A DNA stretch of 64,000 nt from Neobacillus niacini (GCF_023715785.1 NZ_JAMBOX010000019.1:27921-91920), one strand, 5' to 3'. Counted from the first letter of the stretch, positions 43,485-53,271 are shown. A program made the numbers and translations. The notes: a model not told the origin generated them from the sequence alone.

Positions 43485-44777
43485 TTAATAATTTTTACCG
43501 TTCACAATAATGTTTAGTACTTCGTCATCCAAGAAGAATCTTGCTGTTGAATATGTTCGCATTTTATTTGAATTTGTAATAATCGGATTTTTAGAGTTTT
43601 CAGGGTTGTTCATATACATAACAGGGCATGTGAATGAAAGATTCACGCCATTATTGATTAGCGTTTCATAAGCTTTTTCATCTTCTTTAAACTTAGCAAT
43701 GACATCAGGTGCAGCACTCAAAATGGTTCTAATGGTCACTTTATCTTTTCCAGCTTTTTTCAATGCACGATCGATATTTTCATTCCAAGTATAGATTTGA
43801 TTTAAAGAAAGGTGAGGGCATCCAATAAAGCAAAAGGCTGGTTCTGCACTCATGTCATCCCATAAAACGGGGTATGAAGCCATCACTCTATCTAATTCTG
43901 CATCATCAATCACATACGTTTGATATCCTTCTACTAATAAATCTCTTCCATGTTCAACGGCTTCGGGTGTGACGTTTTCAACATGATATAAACCAACTGC
44001 CCCATTTGAAGCAGTAGCCGCACCCATATCTTTAAGGTAGTCTTTCATGGTGTTATTTAATTCCGTTCCAAGTAGTTGATCAAGACCCGTAATGTATGGG
44101 TTGTCTCCAACTACTTTCATGCCAATTGCACTACCAAGCAGCATAGGATTTGGGGTTTTAGTTGTTTTTACTTCAATTAACCAATCCGCACGTCTGCCTT
44201 CATCTGTTAAGAATCCAAACTCAGGTGTTTTTCCTAAAATCCCACATAATAATTCAATGAGTCCTGAATTTCGATTTGATTTAGCTCCAATTACAGAGTT
44301 AGCAAATACTACGGCTGAAGATTCTGCCCATGATAATACTTGTCCTCTTTGGGGTGTATTCCCAACTTCAGGCATATAGCTTGCACAGGAAAAAGCGTTT
44401 TTATCTTTAAGACCTAACTTTTGAAGCTGTTCTTCATATTGCTCTTGATTTTGATATAAATCTAAAGATACTTTCTTTGATTCTTCCGTTGTTTCGATAT
44501 TGTCAAAATCAATAGGTCTAGGATCGACTGTAAATGGTTCTTTTGTTTTTAAACCAGCTCCAATTAATTCATCCATCATGGCAAATACAGCATCAAATCC
44601 GGTCATACCAAAAGACGTAACAACGTGAATAGGACCGTCAATCGGCACAAGACGTTTTGCCCCAAATGCCTCTCCGAAGAGAACAATTGACTTTAAGACC
44701 TTTTGCATCACTTCTCCTTGTTTTCCTTCAAGAATATCTTTTTCTTCTTGTGTCAGTTCCATTTTATAATGTTCCAC
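43485..44777 (-). CDS. Aconitase X catalytic (large) subunit
   Basis: 430 residues, DUF521/AcnX catalytic chain. LTQEEKDILEGKQGEVMQK at the start, HVVTSFGMTGFDAVFAMMDE, AVVFANSVIGAKSNRNSG and IGCPHLSLNQI carry the family blocks, including cysteines expected around the metal-cluster site (FSCAS, CFIGCPH, CPVMYM). The enzyme dehydrates a hydroxy-acid substrate. With an SDR and a lipocalin-like protein downstream and no proline-pathway genes visible, the substrate is uncertain. Confidence 0.85.
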   Translation of the reverse strand: MEHYKMELTQEEKDILEGKQGEVMQKVLKSIVLFGEAFGAKRLVPIDGPIHVVTSFGMTGFDAVFAMMDELIGAGLKTKEPFTVDPRPIDFDNIETTEESKKVSLDLYQNQEQYEEQLQKLGLKDKNAFSCASYMPEVGNTPQRGQVLSWAESSAVVFANSVIGAKSNRNSGLIELLCGILGKTPEFGFLTDEGRRADWLIEVKTTKTPNPMLLGSAIGMKVVGDNPYITGLDQLLGTELNNTMKDYLKDMGAATASNGAVGLYHVENVTPEAVEHGRDLLVEGYQTYVIDDAELDRVMASYPVLWDDMSAEPAFCFIGCPHLSLNQIYTWNENIDRALKKAGKDKVTIRTILSAAPDVIAKFKEDEKAYETLINNGVNLSFTCPVMYMNNPENSKNPIITNSNKMRTYSTARFFLDDEVLNIIVNGKNY

Positions 44778-44816
44778 TTTTATTCCACCTTTCTAATATC
44801 AGTCGTTTTCATTATC

Positions 44817-44874
44817 ATAAGTTGTACATCTTATATATGAAAAGTAGGAATTTAACTTATGCATTTATTGTAAG
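44817..44874. promoter_or_regulatory. LysR-type operator candidates in the acnX / lysR gap
   Basis: ATAAG N8 CTTAT at 44817-44834 and CTTA N11 TAAG at 44856-44874; the second is a full T-N11-A LysR box. They lie between the divergent acnX operon and LysR gene. Confidence 0.5.
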
Positions 44875-44955
44875 ATGGATTTATCATTTAATCTAATATA
44901 TATTTTTATATAAATACATTGTATAAAATAAATGGGTATTAAAAGGATGGTAAAA

Positions 44956-45825
44956 ATGGAACTACTTCAATTGAAATATTTTCAAACGGTAGCCTATATG
45001 GAACATATTACAAAAGCTTCTAAAAAACTCAATATTGCACAACCTTCATTAAGCTTGATGATTAAAAGGCTGGAAGATGAAATGGGGACTCCTTTGTTTG
45101 ACCGAAAAGGGAGAAATATTCAGCTGAATGAGTCAGGGAAAATACTTCTAAAACATGTAAATACCATATTTTCTGAAATTGAAAATGCAAAAATGGAGAT
45201 ACAAAACAGATACAATGAAACACATAAAAAAATCATGATTTCGATTTCAAACCCGCGATTTCTATCGGGAGTATTAATTGAATATATTAATGAAAATCCA
45301 AACTCTTATATACAACAATCGCTTGGATCAAAGGAATCGATCAGTATTCAGCTCAAAAAAGGGGAAATTGATTTAGGAATCGCAGGACCACCGATAGAAG
45401 ATGAGGCCATTGAGAGCTGTATATTGATGGAAGAAGAAATCGTTTTAGTTATTCCAAAAAATCATATCTTGTCCGATAAAATAACGATCGATTTAAAGGA
45501 AGTAGCTTCAGAATCATTTATATCGCTAGCTGGATACGAAGAGTATAAAAGCATCATTAATCAGCTTTATCAAACTGCAAGTTTTGAACCAAAGGTCATT
45601 TTTGAAGTAGACTTTGATCTTTTAATTGAAATGTTTCAACTCAATAAATGTGTAGGGTTAATTCCGATTACACTATGTAAAAAATATCAACTAAATTATG
45701 TGAAACTTTCAGACCCAAACGCAAGATTTGTCGTGGGCTTATCATGGTTAAAAGAGAAAGTTCTTTCATCTTATGCAAAAGATTTTAAGGATTTTATCAT
45801 AACTTACTATTATAAAAATCATTAA
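44956..45825 (+). CDS. LysR-family transcriptional regulator
   Basis: The ATG at 44956 follows AAAAGGATGG and gives 289 residues. The N-terminal winged helix is LKYFQTVAYMEHITKASKKL with IAQPSLSLMIKRLEDEMG and the FDRKGRNIQLNESG wing. The C-terminal periplasmic-binding-like effector domain follows. It is divergent from the aconitase X operon, the usual layout for a LysR activator of the neighbouring operon. The effector is probably a pathway intermediate. Confidence 0.9.
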   Translation: MELLQLKYFQTVAYMEHITKASKKLNIAQPSLSLMIKRLEDEMGTPLFDRKGRNIQLNESGKILLKHVNTIFSEIENAKMEIQNRYNETHKKIMISISNPRFLSGVLIEYINENPNSYIQQSLGSKESISIQLKKGEIDLGIAGPPIEDEAIESCILMEEEIVLVIPKNHILSDKITIDLKEVASESFISLAGYEEYKSIINQLYQTASFEPKVIFEVDFDLLIEMFQLNKCVGLIPITLCKKYQLNYVKLSDPNARFVVGLSWLKEKVLSSYAKDFKDFIITYYYKNH

Positions 45826-46207
45826 TTTGGAAAAATATATTACGTGGTAAGCCGCATTTACTCTGAGGGGTAGTAGTAAACTAAATTCGTTTGATTTATA
45901 CGATTGGATAGGTGCTGGTATCTGTTTAGTGGATGTTTCAGTAATGATATTCGCACCTCGCCAATAAATGAGGTATCGAAGATACCTTTCATCCATCTGC
46001 ATCATACCTAGCACCTTAGTATTTATATATATTTATTTTTAAGAGCGAGGACCTTACTTGGAGCATGTTACACGTTGCTGGACGTGGGCTTCCCTTTATT
46101 AGATTTGTTCTAATGCCCCTATTCAAAGAAATACAGGAACATCACTTATGCCGTACTTATGCAAGAATTACCTGTCCCGTAAGGGGAACCTTGTTCCTCA
46201 CGAGAAA
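45826..46207. other. Intergenic region without recognised gene
   Basis: No ORF with a ribosome site. Around 46038-46232 a minus-strand frame reads on from MCKCGGTE at the repeat copy and stops soon; it resembles the start of the broken frame near 53730. Confidence 0.4.
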
Positions 46208-46293
46208 CCTCAGTACCACCACATTTACACATAAAAAAGCCCCGTGAAAATACCCATACTCTGGATACACCCACGAGACTTTGTGCAAACTTT
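46208..46293. repeat. Direct repeat copy 1 (contains terminator)
   Basis: About 86 bases from CCTCAGTACCACCACATTT to TTGTGCAAACTTT, nearly identical (one T/TC difference) and in the same orientation as 53729-53813. It holds a terminator stem, GCCCCGTG / CACGAGAC, at 46239-46279. Confidence 0.9.
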
Positions 46294-46592
46294 ATTTTGT
46301 TTTAACATAGTAAACAGTAACAACAATGGTTTATTATATCCTTAACAAAATTGAAGTTTATTTCTTTAATTCTTGTTCTTAAAAATCCTCTCATGTAACG
46401 AGAAATAAAGTTGGCTAAAAAAATACAAAGTAACTATATAGAACACGTATCATAAATCTTCTTTAGATACTTGATTAAATCTATCACCAAGAAGAAGTTC
46501 AAATGTTTCTTATTTATGAAATCTATTTGGAATCTAATTACTCTAATTACCTAATCTTAATAAACGATTTTGGTTAAAAAAATATAGAAAAT
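46294..46592. other. AT-rich gap before the sensor kinase gene end
   Basis: No gene or clear terminator for the minus-strand kinase operon was seen; the T-rich sequence has only weak hairpins. Confidence 0.3.
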
Positions 46593-48029
46593 CTATATTA
46601 AAATCAATGGCAACTTTACAATAACACTTGTACCTTCTTTATACACTGAATCAATTTTTAATTCTCCATCATGTTTTTTCACAATTTGATAAACGATGGA
46701 AAGTCCTAACCCCGTACCTCCTTCTTTTCTTGTTCTTGCTTTATTCACTCGATAAAAGCGTTCTACTACTTTTGGCAAATCTTCTTTAGGGATTCCACTG
46801 CCTGAATCCTCTATAATAAAAATCGCAGTATTTTCTTCTTGTGACAAACAAATTCTTACTGATTTACCTTTAGGAGTATAACGAATAGCATTATCAAGCA
46901 AATTGCTTACTACTTGTTCAAGTCTATCAATGTCTCCATTAACAATTATATCTTGATCTAGTTCTCTAATAATTGCAATTTCCTTCTGACTTGCCAATAA
47001 TTCAAATCGTTCTATTACATCCATTATTAATTGTGCAAACGGCAGAGGCTCACACTTCATTGGATAAGAGTCATCTTCTAATTGGGCCAAATCAAGTAAA
47101 TCATGAACTAGCCGGTGCATTCGCCCAACTTCATTTTGAATAATTGATACATACTTTTCTATATCATTTCTATCAACAACGATTCCATCCAGAATCGCTT
47201 CTGTGTATCCTTTAATATAACTAAGTGGCGTTCTTAACTCATGTGATACGTTTTGCAAAAATTCGCGTCGTTTTTTATCAACTTCCTCCAGTGAAGAAGC
47301 GAGTATATTAAATGAGTTTGATAAATTACCAATTTCATCTTTCTTTTTTACTAAGATCCTTTTAGAAAAATCTCCTTGAGACATTTTTTGTGATATGGTT
47401 TCCATCTCTTTTAAAGGTTTAATAATCTGATTAGTCATTTTATGGCCTATCCATATTATTAAAGTTAAAAGGACAACAAACATAACAATCAAAATAAACC
47501 GTATTGATTGAAATGGTTCATAAACGTCTACTAAAGACATATATAAGAATATAGCACCTTCTAATTGATTTTCTTTAAACAGTGGGATTGTTACTGCCAA
47601 AATATCTTGATTGAATCTGGGATGTTTACGAACAAATATTACTTTTTCACCTTCTAATAAATGTTGTCTTTCTTCAAAGGTAATCAAATTATTATCTGTG
47701 AATTCTTCATAGGGAATTCCAGCACTTAATAACATAGGATCTTCTGTAAAAATAACTCTTGCATCCGATGTTTTATCCGTCCATTCTATTCTCTTCTTAA
47801 ATTCTTCTTTATTTGTAGAATTTTGATAATATGATTTTAATTCCTCACCTTGCACTACTAATAAACTTTTTTGTTTTTCCACGTAAAACTTTTCGTATAA
47901 ATAGTATGTTAAACCCGCACCAGTAACGATCATTACTAATGAAACCACAATAATGGTCATCCAAATTTTATGTTTTAATCCATACCTATCAAATAATTTT
48001 AGATCTCGAATTTGTACCCCACTCCCCAA
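46593..48029 (-). CDS. Sensor histidine kinase
   Basis: 478 residues from a TTG at 48029 that overlaps the response-regulator gene by 31 bases; the exact start is uncertain. Two membrane segments (about 23-46 and 170-195) enclose an extracytoplasmic sensor domain of about 120 residues. Then follow a HAMP linker (MTNQIIKPLKEMETISQKMSQG in part), the HisKA box NVSHELRTPLSYIKG with the phospho-accepting His, and HATPase motifs NLLDNAIRYTP, DSGSGIP and GGTGLGLSIV. The signal is unknown; neighbours hint at metals or envelope redox. Confidence 0.92.
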   Translation of the reverse strand: MGSGVQIRDLKLFDRYGLKHKIWMTIIVVSLVMIVTGAGLTYYLYEKFYVEKQKSLLVVQGEELKSYYQNSTNKEEFKKRIEWTDKTSDARVIFTEDPMLLSAGIPYEEFTDNNLITFEERQHLLEGEKVIFVRKHPRFNQDILAVTIPLFKENQLEGAIFLYMSLVDVYEPFQSIRFILIVMFVVLLTLIIWIGHKMTNQIIKPLKEMETISQKMSQGDFSKRILVKKKDEIGNLSNSFNILASSLEEVDKKRREFLQNVSHELRTPLSYIKGYTEAILDGIVVDRNDIEKYVSIIQNEVGRMHRLVHDLLDLAQLEDDSYPMKCEPLPFAQLIMDVIERFELLASQKEIAIIRELDQDIIVNGDIDRLEQVVSNLLDNAIRYTPKGKSVRICLSQEENTAIFIIEDSGSGIPKEDLPKVVERFYRVNKARTRKEGGTGLGLSIVYQIVKKHDGELKIDSVYKEGTSVIVKLPLILI

Positions 48030-48682
48030 ACAGTTTGGATATAAGCACCTGCATTACCCAATTTAATCCTAAGGGTTTTTATATGTGTATCCACTGTTCT
48101 TAAAGTACCCATGCTTTCTAGTCCCCATAAACGGTCAAGTAAATGTTCTCTTGAAAATACTTGTCCTTGGTTGCTAATCAAGAAATTCAAGAGACTAAAC
48201 TCTTTCCTTGTTAAATTAACAAGTTTTCCTGCCACTTCAACTTTATATCCTTCTATATCAATTACTAATTCACCTAATTTAATCAAATTTTGCTTTTGAT
48301 TAAAATCATTTGACCTTCTTAATAAAGCCTCAACACGAGCAACTAATTCCTTTGGGCTAAATGGTTTTACAATGTAATCATCGGCGCCAATTTTTAACCC
48401 ATTGACCCTATCCAATTCTTCACCTTTAGCAGTTAACATGATTATTGGCACCTTTGATGCTTCACGAATCTTTTTACATACTGTAGATCCATCTAATTTA
48501 GGCATCATTATATCTAGGATTAATAAATCAAAAGTTCCCTTATTCCAGAGGTCCAATACTTCAATCCCATCATGTGCAGTATACGTTATATATCCTTCCT
48601 TTTCTAAATAAGAACTTAATAAAACTAGCATTTGTTCTTCATCATCAGCGATTAATATTTTATTTTTATTCATTTGCTTCAC
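47999..48682 (-). CDS. OmpR-family response regulator
   Basis: 227 residues. The receiver domain has the acidic pair DDEE, the phospho-accepting Asp in LLILDIMMPKLDG, the switch Thr in MLTAKGE and the Lys in YIVKPFSP. The C-terminal winged helix ends with RTVDTHIKTLRIKLG and VWGVGYKFE. It overlaps the lipoprotein gene upstream (17 bases) and the kinase downstream, so lipoproteins and two-component genes form one operon. Confidence 0.93.
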   Translation of the reverse strand: MKQMNKNKILIADDEEQMLVLLSSYLEKEGYITYTAHDGIEVLDLWNKGTFDLLILDIMMPKLDGSTVCKKIREASKVPIIMLTAKGEELDRVNGLKIGADDYIVKPFSPKELVARVEALLRRSNDFNQKQNLIKLGELVIDIEGYKVEVAGKLVNLTRKEFSLLNFLISNQGQVFSREHLLDRLWGLESMGTLRTVDTHIKTLRIKLGNAGAYIQTVWGVGYKFEI

Positions 48683-49640
48683 CTAAGATCATTAAATATG
48701 GTCCATTATCTAGACCTATATTTCTTTCTATATTAAATGTTGATTTATCAATAACTGATAGAGAGTTACCATCGATGCTTGAAACATAAATATTTTGTGT
48801 ATCACCAATAATATCATATGGATTACTTCCAACCTCAATTGAACTCTTAACAGTTCTATCTTCTTTATTAATTCGAAAAACATTATTTGAACCATGACAA
48901 ATGACATAAATATAAGGACTTGTATTATCCCCGTAGAAATCAACGGGCATTGTCCCTACTTCTACACGGTCAATTTCCTCTCCTCTTTCAGGATCATATA
49001 CGTAGACATCTTTGTTAAGAGTCCCGTAAGATCCATGACCACCAACCCATACATAACGTCCATCGAAAAATATTCCATTAGGACGTTCTACTATAGAAAA
49101 TTTATTTAATTCCTTTTTTAAATCAATATCGATAACAGAGATTGTTGAATCTTTTGCATTCAGAACATATAGAATCTCTTTTTTAGGGTTGTATGCCATA
49201 GATATAGGAAGGTTTCCCACCGAAACCTCAGCCATTATCTTATTATTATTGAGATTGATAAAACCAATGCTATTATTTATACTATTTGCAAAAATGAGAA
49301 GGTTATCTTCAGGGAGGTACAGCAGGTCTTTAACCCCTTTACCAACCTCAAATATTTTTTTAAGTTGCCCATTAATTAAATCAAGACTATACAAATATTC
49401 TTCATTCTCTCCAGAAATAACAACCTTGTTTTTATCCAGTTTTTGCATTGCTGTTATTCGATAGTCTAAATCATTTGTCGTAATTTCATTATTTTTCAAA
49501 TTCACAAAAGAAATCTTTGATTCCTTTATGTGAGATACAATTAATTGTTCTTTTAATGAAGGAGGAACAGATATTCTATCCTTATTACACCCCATTAAGA
49601 GTAGGCAAAGAAGTATTAATACTATGATATTTTTTTTCAT
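48666..49640 (-). CDS. YVTN-type beta-propeller lipoprotein
   Basis: 324 residues. The lipoprotein signal ends LLMGC with the lipidated Cys at residue 18. The rest is made of about seven beta-propeller blades with YVTN-like repeats such as VGNLPISMAYNPKKEILYVLN, VGTMPVDFYGDNTSPYIYVI and VGSNPYDIIGDTQNIYVSS. Such propellers bind partners or ligands at the cell surface. Its stop overlaps the response-regulator start, an unusual coupling that suggests it feeds information to, or is controlled by, the two-component system. Confidence 0.85.
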   Translation of the reverse strand: MKKNIIVLILLCLLLMGCNKDRISVPPSLKEQLIVSHIKESKISFVNLKNNEITTNDLDYRITAMQKLDKNKVVISGENEEYLYSLDLINGQLKKIFEVGKGVKDLLYLPEDNLLIFANSINNSIGFINLNNNKIMAEVSVGNLPISMAYNPKKEILYVLNAKDSTISVIDIDLKKELNKFSIVERPNGIFFDGRYVWVGGHGSYGTLNKDVYVYDPERGEEIDRVEVGTMPVDFYGDNTSPYIYVICHGSNNVFRINKEDRTVKSSIEVGSNPYDIIGDTQNIYVSSIDGNSLSVIDKSTFNIERNIGLDNGPYLMILGEANE

Positions 49641-49709
49641 CGAATCCTCCTTTCTATTTTATTTTATAAGTTTAAAATACGACTGATAAGGATCAGGCGT
49701 AAACTTTTT

Positions 49710-50462
49710 TTATTGAACTTCAATCGAATTTTCTTGGTGAGTATGCAATTCACCTTTCTTAACATGGATTTTAACATAGTATTTACCAGTACTTTCAAAA
49801 GCAGTTTCTGCCTTATACTCACCGTCTTTACTTTCAACTGCATCGATAAATTCGTGTTTTTCTCCTTCACCTTTCCAAATTTCAAACCTTACTTCCGCAT
49901 CAATTAACGGTAAATTTTCTTTTTGTAAATGGACGGTTAATATCGTTTTATCTTTTACTTTAACAGAATCATCTGACATAAAATGGATCATTAAATCATC
50001 AATATGAGAATCGTTATGTTCATGATGAGTTGCTTGAGTCTCATCATTGCTATTATCTCCAACTTTAAATTCTCTCTTAGGCATATTATGCATGTCTCTT
50101 GCTGTTACATGGGAGATAACATAATAAACACCCTCTTCTGGAAAACTTTTAGATATAGAATAGACTCCATTTCCTTTATGTTCTCCTTCAATCTTTTCAT
50201 GTTCCTCCTTACCATCTTTCCAAACCTCAAATAACACTTCATCAGCATCATCAACTTTCTCATCACCCTGTGTTACCAATGCACTTATTGTTACTTCTTG
50301 ATTTGGTTGAGGGTTTTCAGTGTCTAAATTAATTTGGACCTCTAACATTTCAGGTATTTCGTCATTTTGGCTACTTTCACTATTATTTTTTTCATTACTA
50401 CAGCCGGTAAAAATAATAATGATTGATAATAAAGTTAATATGTAAAATAATTTGCTTTTCAT
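49710..50462 (-). CDS. Lipoprotein with two FixH/YtkA-like domains
   Basis: 250 residues. The lipoprotein signal ends FTGC with Cys 21. Two similar immunoglobulin-like FixH/YtkA modules follow (about 40-130 and 160-248), each with a FE(V/I)WK(D/G)GE motif and a G(V/K)YYV end. A His-rich linker between them (HHEHNDSH) could bind metal. Proteins of this family accompany copper handling and cytochrome oxidase assembly. It is upstream of the propeller lipoprotein on the same strand. Confidence 0.8.
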   Translation of the reverse strand: MKSKLFYILTLLSIIIIFTGCSNEKNNSESSQNDEIPEMLEVQINLDTENPQPNQEVTISALVTQGDEKVDDADEVLFEVWKDGKEEHEKIEGEHKGNGVYSISKSFPEEGVYYVISHVTARDMHNMPKREFKVGDNSNDETQATHHEHNDSHIDDLMIHFMSDDSVKVKDKTILTVHLQKENLPLIDAEVRFEIWKGEGEKHEFIDAVESKDGEYKAETAFESTGKYYVKIHVKKGELHTHQENSIEVQ

Positions 50463-50474
50463 TTTTTCACGTCC

Positions 50475-50807
50475 TTAGTCTAGTATTTGAATATCATTAA
50501 TAATTTTTTCATATGGTACTTTGTACCAATGCTTTAAAAGATGTTTTAGCAAATTCTTGGATTTCTTCTTGTGAGTATCTAGAGAGGAAAAATAAGCATA
50601 GTAAAGGTTTTGAACTTCATTCATCACTCTCCTATCTCCCAGTCCATTCTCGGGTATGATTATAAGATAAGAATGTGAAATCATTGTGAAATACATCCAT
50701 ACTTCTATAAACATAAGCACATTTTTATTTAAAAAAAACTTGGTTAAGTCCCAAACCAATATGCCAAGACCTAACCAAGTACTAATAAATTCAATTAACT
50801 TACCCAA
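50475..50807 (-). CDS. Hypothetical small protein
   Basis: A 110-residue frame from a TTG at 50807 with a poor ribosome site. It has two hydrophobic stretches in the first half (about 5-20 and 30-50) and a Lys/His-rich C-terminal half. It is 12 bases upstream of the FixH-like gene on the same strand, which supports it being real. I do not recognise a family, and the true start may be an internal Met. Confidence 0.4.
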   Translation of the reverse strand: MGKLIEFISTWLGLGILVWDLTKFFLNKNVLMFIEVWMYFTMISHSYLIIIPENGLGDRRVMNEVQNLYYAYFSSLDTHKKKSKNLLKHLLKHWYKVPYEKIINDIQILD

Positions 50808-50975
50808 TTAATCCACTAACTTCATATTTCTTTCACAATTTTATTTTACTATTTATCACAGTAGTTATTTTAACGTTTAACTTTTCTACATTTATTTTAC
50901 TCTAAGAAATTGTGTGAAATTGTTACATGTTGAATTAGTTATAAAAATAACAAAAAGAAATAGAAGGAGATCAAT

Positions 50976-52322
50976 ATGAACACTAAAAATACGTTCAATC
51001 CATTTAGAAGACTTCATTTTTATGCTGCATGGTTTATTACACCCTTATTATTAACGCTGACTATTTCGGGAATCGGTTTTCTATTTTATCCTGAAGTCGA
51101 AAACAATATTTATAAAATGGAATTTTTCGGACAAAGTGATATTAAAGAAATGCAAAGCGTAGATGAGGCTATAAAAGAAATAGGTGACAAATTCGAAGGC
51201 TATACTGTTAGTAAAATCAGCCTAATGGACGAACCCTATAACAACAGAGTTACAATCATTAATGATAAAGGTGATTCTCGTTATATTTTTCTAGACAGTA
51301 ACAATCAAATAGTTGCTAGTCAAAATACTAAATACACATACTCTAACTTTATGAGAAATTTTCATAGTTCTCTATTTACTGAGAGTACATTTATACGATA
51401 TTTAGTCGAATTGACTGCTTGTTGGGCTGTATTTCTTATTGTATCTGGTATATATATGACTTTTAAAAAGAAGTTGCTTGTAAATAAGTCTAAAAAGGGA
51501 ACTAACACGTTCAAATTTCAAAAAATCCACGCAATATTCGGACTAGCAATTGCAATACCATTAATTGTAATTGTGGTAACTGGCATACCTTGGTCTGTAT
51601 TTATGGGAAGTCATATTAGTCAATTTGGTGCAGAGCATCCTGAATTGGGTAGAACGGAATTGCGGTATAATCCCCCGCAATCTGATGTTGATGAGATACC
51701 ATGGGCTACTAGAAGTATAAGTCAGCCTGCTTCAAATCATGATAATCATCACCATAGTAGCAATACTTATACAAATATCCCGGGTCAACAAACCCTAGAA
51801 GGAATCATGAAGGAATCTCAAAATGAAAATATTCCGAGACCGTACTCAATCGTCTATCCTTCAGATGAAACAGGGGTATTCACTGTATCAAAAGGAAGTA
51901 ATACAGGTGTCACTGGATTAGATGTTAGTCCATACGAAGAAACTACTGCTTACTTTGATCAGTATTCTGGTAAATTAATTGCTAAAATAAACTTCGATGA
52001 TTATGGAATTATAGGTAAATGGTTTACTTGGGGAATTCCCCTTCATGAAGGACACTTATTTGGAATCGCAAATAAAATAATCAATTTAGTTGTTTGTATT
52101 GCATTCCTTGTAGCCATTGCATTAGGCTTTGCCTCATGGATGAAAAGAGCAAAATTTGATAATTTAGATTTGCCAAAAAGAGTAAATAAACCTTGGTCTA
52201 TCGGCCTGATAATTACACTGTTAATACTTGGTATACTAATGCCTTTATTTGGTATATCTATACTAGTAATATTTATTATTGAAAGTATCCTCTACTATTC
52301 TAAAAAGAATAACTACGCTTGA
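50976..52322 (+). CDS. PepSY-domain membrane protein (PepSY-TM)
   Basis: 448 residues with about five membrane segments and two extracytoplasmic PepSY-like modules (about 45-110 and 245-330). RRLHFYAAWFITPLLLTLTISG is the PepSY-TM family start, and ELTACWAVFLIVSGIYMTFKK (in part) and WGIPLHEGHLFG are further family blocks. A His-rich stretch HDNHHHSSN lies outside the membrane. In relatives these proteins are ferric or cupric reductases or accompany metal uptake. AAGGAG precedes the ATG. It is divergent from the lipoprotein and two-component operon. Confidence 0.88.
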   Translation: MNTKNTFNPFRRLHFYAAWFITPLLLTLTISGIGFLFYPEVENNIYKMEFFGQSDIKEMQSVDEAIKEIGDKFEGYTVSKISLMDEPYNNRVTIINDKGDSRYIFLDSNNQIVASQNTKYTYSNFMRNFHSSLFTESTFIRYLVELTACWAVFLIVSGIYMTFKKKLLVNKSKKGTNTFKFQKIHAIFGLAIAIPLIVIVVTGIPWSVFMGSHISQFGAEHPELGRTELRYNPPQSDVDEIPWATRSISQPASNHDNHHHSSNTYTNIPGQQTLEGIMKESQNENIPRPYSIVYPSDETGVFTVSKGSNTGVTGLDVSPYEETTAYFDQYSGKLIAKINFDDYGIIGKWFTWGIPLHEGHLFGIANKIINLVVCIAFLVAIALGFASWMKRAKFDNLDLPKRVNKPWSIGLIITLLILGILMPLFGISILVIFIIESILYYSKKNNYA

Positions 52323-52397
52323 TAAATTATGTTTTTATTAAAAGTTTAAGTTTACTATCTACATTGATAAGTAAAATAATAGTTTAATACACCAAAA

Positions 52398-52440
52398 AGG
52401 AGACCTTCAAAATAACTGAACGGTCTCCCTTCATTTTAAG
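52398..52440 (+). terminator. Terminator of PepSY gene
   Basis: AGGAGACC / GGTCTCCC stem with a 16-base loop, followed by TTCATTTT. Confidence 0.65.
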
Positions 52441-52666
52441 TCAGCATCTTTAATACTTGTTTATCAGAGTTAATTATACTCTCTGTTTTACCACTATTTG
52501 TGATAGGTTCAACTAACAATGAATTAAATAAGGAACATGAAATCATCGATTTTATCTTTAATATCATATTTTTTATTTAGTTCTATGTAGTCTTTACTGT
52601 TATTACGTATGGAGTTATTTTTAAACGTAAGCATTATAATCACTCACAACTTGGGGTTCAAAATTA
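52441..52666. other. Intergenic region without recognised gene
   Basis: AT-rich, no supported ORF or strong hairpin. Confidence 0.3.
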
Positions 52667-53176
52667 ATGGCATACGACAGAGATAGTATTATAAATATTT
52701 TGGCAAACAAGTATTATCAATTCCTTTGTAATCTCCCATTTCACGATCAACTCTATATGAAGGGAATTCACGAAGGTAAGGGTAAATTTCTCGCAAATTT
52801 ACATATCAATTTAGCCACAAGAAACCTACCTAAAAATTGGAATGACAAGCGATATTCTACTGAATATGTAACACCAGCAGCATTAGAAGTTCTCAAGAAT
52901 CATAGTGTTAAAGGATTAGAGTACGAGCATCTTATTCCAAAGAAGAAATACATAAAAGATATATGCGAACAAAAAGCAATAGAAGGGAGTCTTACTGAAG
53001 AATTCGTTAGGAATATCATAAATCAGTACCTTTGGACAGCAACAGTTACTTCAGAAGAACATAAGAACCTTTCTCGAAGAGTAATGCCTTTAAACTGGAA
53101 TCAAACCAATATTAAAGCAAGATATGAGAATGCTGGGTTAACCTTACTAGAACATTCTAAAGACTATTTTTCATAA
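52667..53176 (+). CDS. Unknown protein, possible HNH-like endonuclease
   Basis: 169 residues, no membrane segment or signal. I do not recognise a named family. The block KGLEYEHLIPKKKYI, with Glu-His-x-x-Pro, and a later EEHKNLSRR resemble the first and last parts of a His-Asn-His metal-finger nuclease, and the basic character fits DNA binding. The ribosome site is poor (GGGGT). Codon use is AT-rich like its neighbours. It stands alone beside broken genes in the repeat-bounded segment, typical of mobile or defence cargo. Confidence 0.5.
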   Translation: MAYDRDSIINILANKYYQFLCNLPFHDQLYMKGIHEGKGKFLANLHINLATRNLPKNWNDKRYSTEYVTPAALEVLKNHSVKGLEYEHLIPKKKYIKDICEQKAIEGSLTEEFVRNIINQYLWTATVTSEEHKNLSRRVMPLNWNQTNIKARYENAGLTLLEHSKDYFS

Positions 53177-53271
53177 AATCACTCTAGGAATCGATATTCT
53201 AAAATTCTATATATAACAGCACACAATAAAAGTGGTACATAAACTCGAAATTGAATTAGGAGGCTACTGAT

